Source: Akkermansiaceae bacterium (lineage in GTDB: Bacteria > Verrucomicrobiota > Verrucomicrobiia > Verrucomicrobiales > Akkermansiaceae). From it: a stretch of DNA of 56,223 nt. How positions within the stretch are numbered: the first letter of the stretch is position 1; every line of letters begins with the position of its first letter. The notes beneath the pieces were generated by a model. The model made no database searches and was not told where the DNA came from. It saw only the letters and a program-made list of their open reading frames with translations. The stretch is from positions 1-56,223 of the forward strand of contig JANXMQ010000065.1 in assembly GCA_025354565.1 (NCBI GenBank), read 5' to 3'. Shown here piece after piece: positions 53,038 through 56,223 of the stretch. Both the position numbers and the translations under genes were made by a program.

Positions 53038-53428
53038 AAGGTCCACATCGCAACGCGGAGCCGAAAAGGATACTGGCGCATGAGTCGTAACAAGATCGTG
53101 CGTCACTGCTTGAATAACCAATGGCTGAAGGAACAAGGGGCTCCCGAGATGAGACTGCCATGGCCGCGATAGCGGCCCATTCAGATGCGTAGCCACTCCG
53201 CAGATCCCGACGAAGGAGGGATAAAGATCTGGATCAAACTGCACTACGGGGGCGAGTCACGGCCTGTCTCCGTCGTCTGATAGGAACCGCCGGATGCAAT
53301 GCCGTGGTCGCGATAGCGGCTCATAAAAAACCGCGAAGCCTGACCGCATGGACGGAGGAACGTAATCAAACCCGCATGTCCGGTGGTGTGGGAGGGGTGA
53401 CGGGCGCAATCCCGTCACCTCGACCCGA
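53038..53428 (+). mobile_element. Remnant of a group II intron (end of the maturase plus domain V/VI-like 3' end)
   Basis: The plus-strand frame open from 53038 reads RKGYWRMSRNKIVRHCLNNQ WLKEQGAPEMR, the characteristic C-terminus of group II intron reverse transcriptases. It reaches an in-frame TAG at 53170, and the same frame resumes to IWIKLHYGG before a TGA at 53278. From ~53375 the RNA end is recognisable: GCATGTCCGGTGGTGTGGGA followed by a GACGGG-CGCAAT-CCCGTC stem and CTCGACCCGATT. A CGCGATAGCGGC element occurs twice (near 53164 and 53309). The rest of the intron is missing. It lies on the strand opposite to the cassette genes, at the end of the array. Confidence 0.7.
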
Positions 53429-53441
53429 TTAGCCTTCTTAA

Positions 53442-53669
53442 TTATGTTCCGATGATGCCTCCAAGCGCACTACCAAGAATGGATGAAACTAGAGGCAAGT
53501 TCAGAAAATCCTTCAGCTTTTCAAGGGCGGTTGCTTTTTGTTCCGCAGGTAAGGATGACTCATTAATCTGCTTTATTAACTCTGTGAACGACTGAACAAT
53601 CTGCTGTTGGTTATAATCTCCAATCTGCACATTTGTCGCTCCTGTGATGTTGATGTGTTGTTGTCCCAT
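53442..53669 (-). CDS. Small protein with RHIM-like amyloid motif
   Basis: A 75-residue protein. Residues 5-20 (HINITGATNVQIGDYN) contain V14-Q15-I16-G17-D18-Y19-N20, matching the RHIM core (I/V)-Q-(I/V)-G-x-x-N known from RIPK1/RIPK3 and from bacterial and fungal amyloid signalling motifs. A charged amphipathic helix (FTELIKQINESSLPAEQKAT) and a hydrophobic, Gly-containing end (LVSSILGSALGGIIG) follow, which could insert into or lie on a membrane. It is 30 bases after the 146-residue gene on the same strand and is the last gene before the intron remnant. Role inferred: amyloid-templated signalling or a death effector component. Confidence 0.7.
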   Translation of the reverse strand: MGQQHINITGATNVQIGDYNQQQIVQSFTELIKQINESSLPAEQKATALEKLKDFLNLPLVSSILGSALGGIIGT

Positions 53670-53699
53670 TTTCTTTTTTTGTGGTAAGCCTGATTCTTG

Positions 53700-54140
53700 T
53701 CAGTAGAGGTTCGAATCTTTGAGTTGGACAAGGATAACTTTTACTGCCTTGAGCATAGCTATCTGCTTCTCATAGAGCTTGAGCATCTCACCAAGTGCCC
53801 AACTCGATTTCCATTCGTCGGGATGCCTCCGAAAATGGGCAATAAATTCTTCCAATTCATCGATCTGATGAACCCATTTACCATCGAAGGAGTCAACAAA
53901 TGACTTCAGCGTTGGATACTCGCCAACGTCATAATACGCGCCGAGCGCATGAGACATCCATATCGCACAGTCACGCCCGTCTGAATATATTCTTTGATGC
54001 AGGGGGCTAAAGCTGTAGAGGACGCTTCCACAATCACTTTTAAGGTTTGGCCAATCCTTCATATTGAAAGCGTTCGCCTGAGTGGCAAATAACTCCAAGC
54101 GCTCAAGTTCAGCTTTTACGGTTTTGAAATCAGGTCTCAT
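53700..54140 (-). CDS. Hypothetical helical protein, partner of the RHIM-like protein
   Basis: The ATG at 54138-54140 (MRPDFKTVKAELERLELFAT) is preferred over a TTG six codons upstream. The 146-residue, mostly helical protein has a conserved-looking centre (SDGRDCAIWMSHALGAYYDV) and a charged C-terminal helix pair. No known family is recognised. It lies directly after an attC-like site and shares a 30-base gap with the RHIM-like gene, so the two probably travel in one cassette. Confidence 0.65.
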   Translation of the reverse strand: MRPDFKTVKAELERLELFATQANAFNMKDWPNLKSDCGSVLYSFSPLHQRIYSDGRDCAIWMSHALGAYYDVGEYPTLKSFVDSFDGKWVHQIDELEEFIAHFRRHPDEWKSSWALGEMLKLYEKQIAMLKAVKVILVQLKDSNLY

Positions 54141-54165
54141 TTTATTGGCTATCGTCAAAGAGCAC

Positions 54166-54275
54166 GCAACCCCACTAGCGGGGGCGGGCGTTGAGACGGG
54201 AGTTGAGGTTCATGTTACAGGTGACGTTGCCGACAGTGCGGCTAGTGGGGGTTGCTGTGTCTCGTCTTGTTCGCT
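54166..54275 (-). repeat. attC-like site 1 (integron cassette recombination site)
   Basis: Inverted arms GCAACCCCACTAGC (54166-54179) and GCTAGTGGGGGTTGC (54241-54255), with CGTCTTGTTCGCTT at the right edge (core GTTCGCT at 54269-54275). The same right edge occurs at attC-like site 2. It separates two unrelated small genes. Confidence 0.6.
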
Positions 54276-54317
54276 TCTTCGATTGACCCGGAGATTCGGG
54301 CCATACCTCTAGTAAGG

Positions 54318-54785
54318 CTAGGTCGATGAACGGTAAAAGTAGATGCGATTCGCGGATCGATCAACGGCATACTTGCACTGGTAATCGGAAGATGTCCACT
54401 CCTCTAGCATGAACGATCCAGCCCGGACCTTGAACTTGCCGCAATACGAATCCCTCTCAATCGGTTTGAATGCACTTGGCACCTTCCAGATCTTGGGTAG
54501 ATGCAAAAAAGAGTCGATCTCTTCAGGGCGCACAGTGAATGACAGTGAAGCCGAGTAATCGCCCTGAAAATCGGCGGATCCTATCTCACCCTCTAGATCA
54601 GAAACGTAAGAGGGTACCTTAAAGCCTGACTCTCTGAAGACGTCACGGAGATAAACTTCAAGTGGACGTTGCTCGTACCACTTAGTCCAAACAATGACCC
54701 CAACAAGCAGAATTAGAGCAATCTTTAAGGCAACTAGGCCGCTCTTGCTGCTGCCGAGTGAATTGAGGCGTTCTCGAAATGTCAT
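54318..54785 (-). CDS. Cassette-borne single-pass membrane protein, hypothetical
   Basis: A 155-residue protein with a transmembrane helix at residues ~17-36 (LVALKIALILLVGVIVWTKW). The ~115-residue extracytoplasmic domain has two cysteines (YCGKFKV, YQCKYAV) that may form a disulfide. It is flanked by attC-like sites on both sides, consistent with a single-gene cassette. No family is recognised. Confidence 0.65.
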   Translation of the reverse strand: MTFRERLNSLGSSKSGLVALKIALILLVGVIVWTKWYEQRPLEVYLRDVFRESGFKVPSYVSDLEGEIGSADFQGDYSASLSFTVRPEEIDSFLHLPKIWKVPSAFKPIERDSYCGKFKVRAGSFMLEEWTSSDYQCKYAVDRSANRIYFYRSST

Positions 54786-54794
54786 AGATTCTCC

Positions 54795-54883
54795 AGCGAA
54801 CGTCTAGCTCATCCACGGCGGAAATAAAAGCCCGAATTCAAACAGGAGCGTTACCCGCCGTTGGATGGAGCGTCTTGTTCGCT
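54795..54883 (-). repeat. attC-like site 2
   Basis: Outer arms AGCGAAC (54795-54801) and GTTCGCT (54877-54883) enclose further paired arms (CATCCACGGCGG against CCGCCGTTGGATG). The site is 89 bases long with an unpaired centre. Its stem is the best in the window. The core GTTCGCT differs from the usual GTTRRRY. Confidence 0.7.
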
Positions 54884-54908
54884 TTCTTTTTCCTGGATTT
54901 GAGGGCGG

Positions 54909-55280
54909 CTAGTCGTCCTTCAAAGGACTTTTGTTCAACTCGCCAGCTCCGAACACTTCTTTGGTGAGTTTGCCGGACGAGTCACCAATAAATGCATTAA
55001 TTATCTGAATCACTCGAAGTGCTTGGTCATGGGTAAGACGGGCGGCAAGAACACCCTTCACGTTATCTAGCTCAACTTTAGCGCCCTCCGGAAACAGAAT
55101 ACCCATCGCTTTAAAATAGTCAGACATGTCCCTCCCTGAAGCTTTCATCGCGCTCGTCGCTGACGTCGTGAAATTTGGGGGAATTGGCAAAATGAAGTCA
55201 GCAAGATCTGCCTTCTTTTCCCCTGCCAGAGCAGGAGAACAGAAGAGTAAGATCGCGACAAATATCTGAAAGTATTGCAT
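54909..55280 (-). CDS. Cassette-borne exported small protein, hypothetical
   Basis: A 123-residue protein with a clear signal peptide (MQYFQIFVAILLFCSPALAG). The mature part is polar and probably helical (MKASGRDMSDYFKAMGILFP, AARLTHDQALRVIQIINAFI). Lies between attC-like sites 2 and 3, starting 10 bases from the AGCGAAC core. The function is unknown. Confidence 0.65.
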   Translation of the reverse strand: MQYFQIFVAILLFCSPALAGEKKADLADFILPIPPNFTTSATSAMKASGRDMSDYFKAMGILFPEGAKVELDNVKGVLAARLTHDQALRVIQIINAFIGDSSGKLTKEVFGAGELNKSPLKDD

Positions 55281-55289
55281 ATTATTTCG

Positions 55290-55346
55290 AGCGAACAGTC
55301 TTATTGAACGACCGGTCGGGTTTGGGGGGTGTTAACCGACCGGTCG
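55290..55346 (-). repeat. attC-like site 3 (partial or atypical)
   Basis: AGCGAAC at 55290-55296 precedes the paired arms CGACCGGTCGG (55309-55319) and CCGACCGGTCG (55336-55346). The hairpin overlaps the 3' end of the following ORF. The second outer core could not be found, so the site may be degenerate. Confidence 0.45.
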
Positions 55347-55552
55347 ATGATTAGGGTGAAACCCGACCCGGAAGTACGGATTTTGGCGATCTCGTTCATG
55401 GAACACTTGATAGGGTGTTCATGCTGGCGAGCCAAGCGGTAAATCAGGATATGGGGAAATTTTATCGGTTTAAAGATGGTCCAGGGGGCTGGGAGCTCCC
55501 GCTTCTTTTTGTCTGGGAAGTTGTATTGCAAAGCGCATAAGGCGACTCCCAC
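55301..55552 (-). CDS. Cassette-borne hypothetical ORF (83 residues)
   Basis: From a GTG at 55550-55552 with GGAG six bases upstream. The product has a basic segment (LQYNFPDKKKRELPAPWTIF) and a second possible start at MNEIAKIRTSG. It begins 15 bases from the GTTGAAC core of attC-like site 4, the usual cassette spacing. The 250-codon frame extending to 56053 is a shadow of the next gene. Confidence 0.4.
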   Translation of the reverse strand: MGVALCALQYNFPDKKKRELPAPWTIFKPIKFPHILIYRLARQHEHPIKCSMNEIAKIRTSGSGFTLIIDRSVNTPQTRPVVQ

Positions 55553-55566
55553 GTCGCTCCGGGCTT

Positions 55567-55637
55567 GTTCAACCAAACGGCGCAGACGAATGGGTGAGCT
55601 ATCGCTCACCCATTCGCAGCACCCTTTATTGTTAGGC
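55567..55637 (-). repeat. attC-like site 4
   Basis: On the minus strand it begins with GCCTAAC (55631-55637), which contains the stop codon of the preceding gene, and ends with GTTGAAC (55567-55573). Between them is a perfect 13-bp stem with a 4-base loop (CGAATGGGTGAGC, 55587-55616). Both cores fit RYYYAAC/GTTRRRY. The perfect stem could also act as a terminator. Confidence 0.7.
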
Positions 55638-56060
55638 GTTGCGGCTGTTCGGATGAAACTCGAATCGCTCGGCGATGATGTCATAAACGTCGTCGTAGGT
55701 CTGAACGAGGAAATGTGTGTGCGTGGTTGCAATGGCGTCGCCGAAACTCGCGAGCCACGCTGAGCCAGTAGCGCGGTCGAAGCAAGAGTTGGAACGCCAA
55801 GTCCAGGCGTCAATGTCGGTGTGCTCGCAGGCGGTAACGCCGAAGAACTGTAGTGAGTAAGAGGCCCACTGCTCTGTAAGAGGCGGATGGCACAAAGAGC
55901 CGTTGACCTCGCCGCGCAAGGTAACGGTGCCAGTGGGCTCGTCGTGGTGGAACTCGTCGAGGTAAATGCAATCGCGTCCGTTGAAGGTGCCGAACGCAGT
56001 CTCAACGGCATCGAAGCCAGAGCAATGCTGCCAAATGAAGAGTGCCTTTTCATCGTTCAT
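55632..56060 (-). CDS. Cassette-borne hypothetical protein (142 residues)
   Basis: ATG at 56058-56060 (MNDEKALFIWQHCSGFDAVE). Acidic and aromatic-rich (DAWTWRSNSCFDRATGSAWL, FLVQTYDDVYDIIAERFEFH), without signal peptide or membrane segment. Its TAA stop lies inside the GCCTAAC core of attC-like site 4 and its start is 21 bases from the GTTAGGC core of site 5, exactly the layout of a gene cassette. No family is recognised. Confidence 0.75.
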   Translation of the reverse strand: MNDEKALFIWQHCSGFDAVETAFGTFNGRDCIYLDEFHHDEPTGTVTLRGEVNGSLCHPPLTEQWASYSLQFFGVTACEHTDIDAWTWRSNSCFDRATGSAWLASFGDAIATTHTHFLVQTYDDVYDIIAERFEFHPNSRNA

Positions 56061-56080
56061 TACAGGACGCGCGCAGCAAC

Positions 56081-56127
56081 GCCTAACATGTTATTCGATG
56101 ACGAGTCGTGATGTTTTACGACTCGTC
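56081..56127 (-). repeat. attC-like site 5
   Basis: GCCTAAC on the plus strand at 56081-56087 (GTTAGGC on minus) followed by a paired stem GACGAGTCGT / ACGACTCGTC (56100-56109 and 56118-56127). The distal core is not clear. The remaining sequence to 56223 contains no supported gene start and probably belongs to the next cassette. Confidence 0.55.
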
Positions 56128-56223
56128 GCATAGCAAACTGATTTTCGCTGACTCATAGGTGGAAACTGCGTGACTCGGCGTTTCCCGGCAAGGATGAATT
56201 TGCCGGGGAGTAACGATTTCGAG

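Noticed and set aside
53014-53244. 76-codon minus-strand frame at the intron remnant
   Set aside because: Antisense to the maturase C-terminus, which is the recognisable coding sequence.
55587-55616. Perfect 13-bp hairpin as a simple rho-independent terminator
   Set aside because: There is no T-run on the minus strand after the stem, and the flanking GCCTAAC and GTTGAAC cores fit an attC site better.
1-56223. CRISPR array
   Set aside because: No regularly spaced repeats were seen; the only tandem repeat is two copies of 14 bases at 35347-35374.

Overview
The window looks like Verrucomicrobiota chromosome (or a close PVC-phylum relative). This is inferred from the high-GC left part, the secreted heparinase II/III-like and beta-helix enzymes, a pseudopilin of the H-X9-DG type encoded beside sugar enzymes, and an AraC/XylR-type regulator. 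No rRNA, tRNA or taxonomic marker is present, so this assignment is by style only.

Bases 1-33.3 kb hold a polysaccharide-utilisation locus, essentially all on the minus strand. Reading in the direction of transcription, a Kelch-SSS transporter (33.1 kb) is followed by a six-hairpin glycosidase-like protein, a GH43 beta-xylosidase-like enzyme, a pectate-lyase-like beta-helix protein, a secreted esterase, a TIM-barrel enzyme and a heparinase-like lyase. A second block has a sugar epimerase and GH105, with the regulator behind it. A third has a pseudopilin, a GH141-like beta-helix protein, two more heparinase-like lyases, a second esterase carrying a fused GH29 remnant, and an SGNH esterase. Many genes overlap by ATGA. 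Each of the three blocks is preceded by the same direct repeat, TTGCGTC-N14-TTGCGTC (21-bp period; one half-site is TTACGTC), a strong candidate operator for the single XylR-like regulator. The enzyme set suggests a uronate-containing, possibly xylose- and fucose-decorated, non-sulfated plant or algal polymer; no sulfatase was seen.

Bases 33.3-45.6 kb are a plus-strand accessory island: a TacAT-like and a HigBA toxin-antitoxin pair, gene remnants (PIN toxin, cysteine desulfurase DndA, AlbA_2/Schlafen protein, a truncated HNH protein), a DndB, and a compact operon HEPN - DndC - DndD - DndB-like - HNH nuclease. The last four genes are linked by ATGA overlaps. No DndE was found.

Bases 45.6-53.0 kb are a minus-strand set: UvrD-like helicase, Tat-exported WYL-like protein, a 59-residue protein, an SMC/DndD-like ATPase, and a methyltransferase-HNH-S24 peptidase fusion, followed by two small ORFs. 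I consider this set, with the Dnd variant next to it, the best candidate for an undescribed DNA-modification or defence system.

Bases 53.0-56.2 kb are a more AT-rich integron-like cassette array on the minus strand (several attC-like palindromes separating single small genes). It ends at the remnant of a group II intron on the opposite strand. The last cassette encodes a 75-residue protein with an RHIM-like amyloid motif and an uncharacterised partner.
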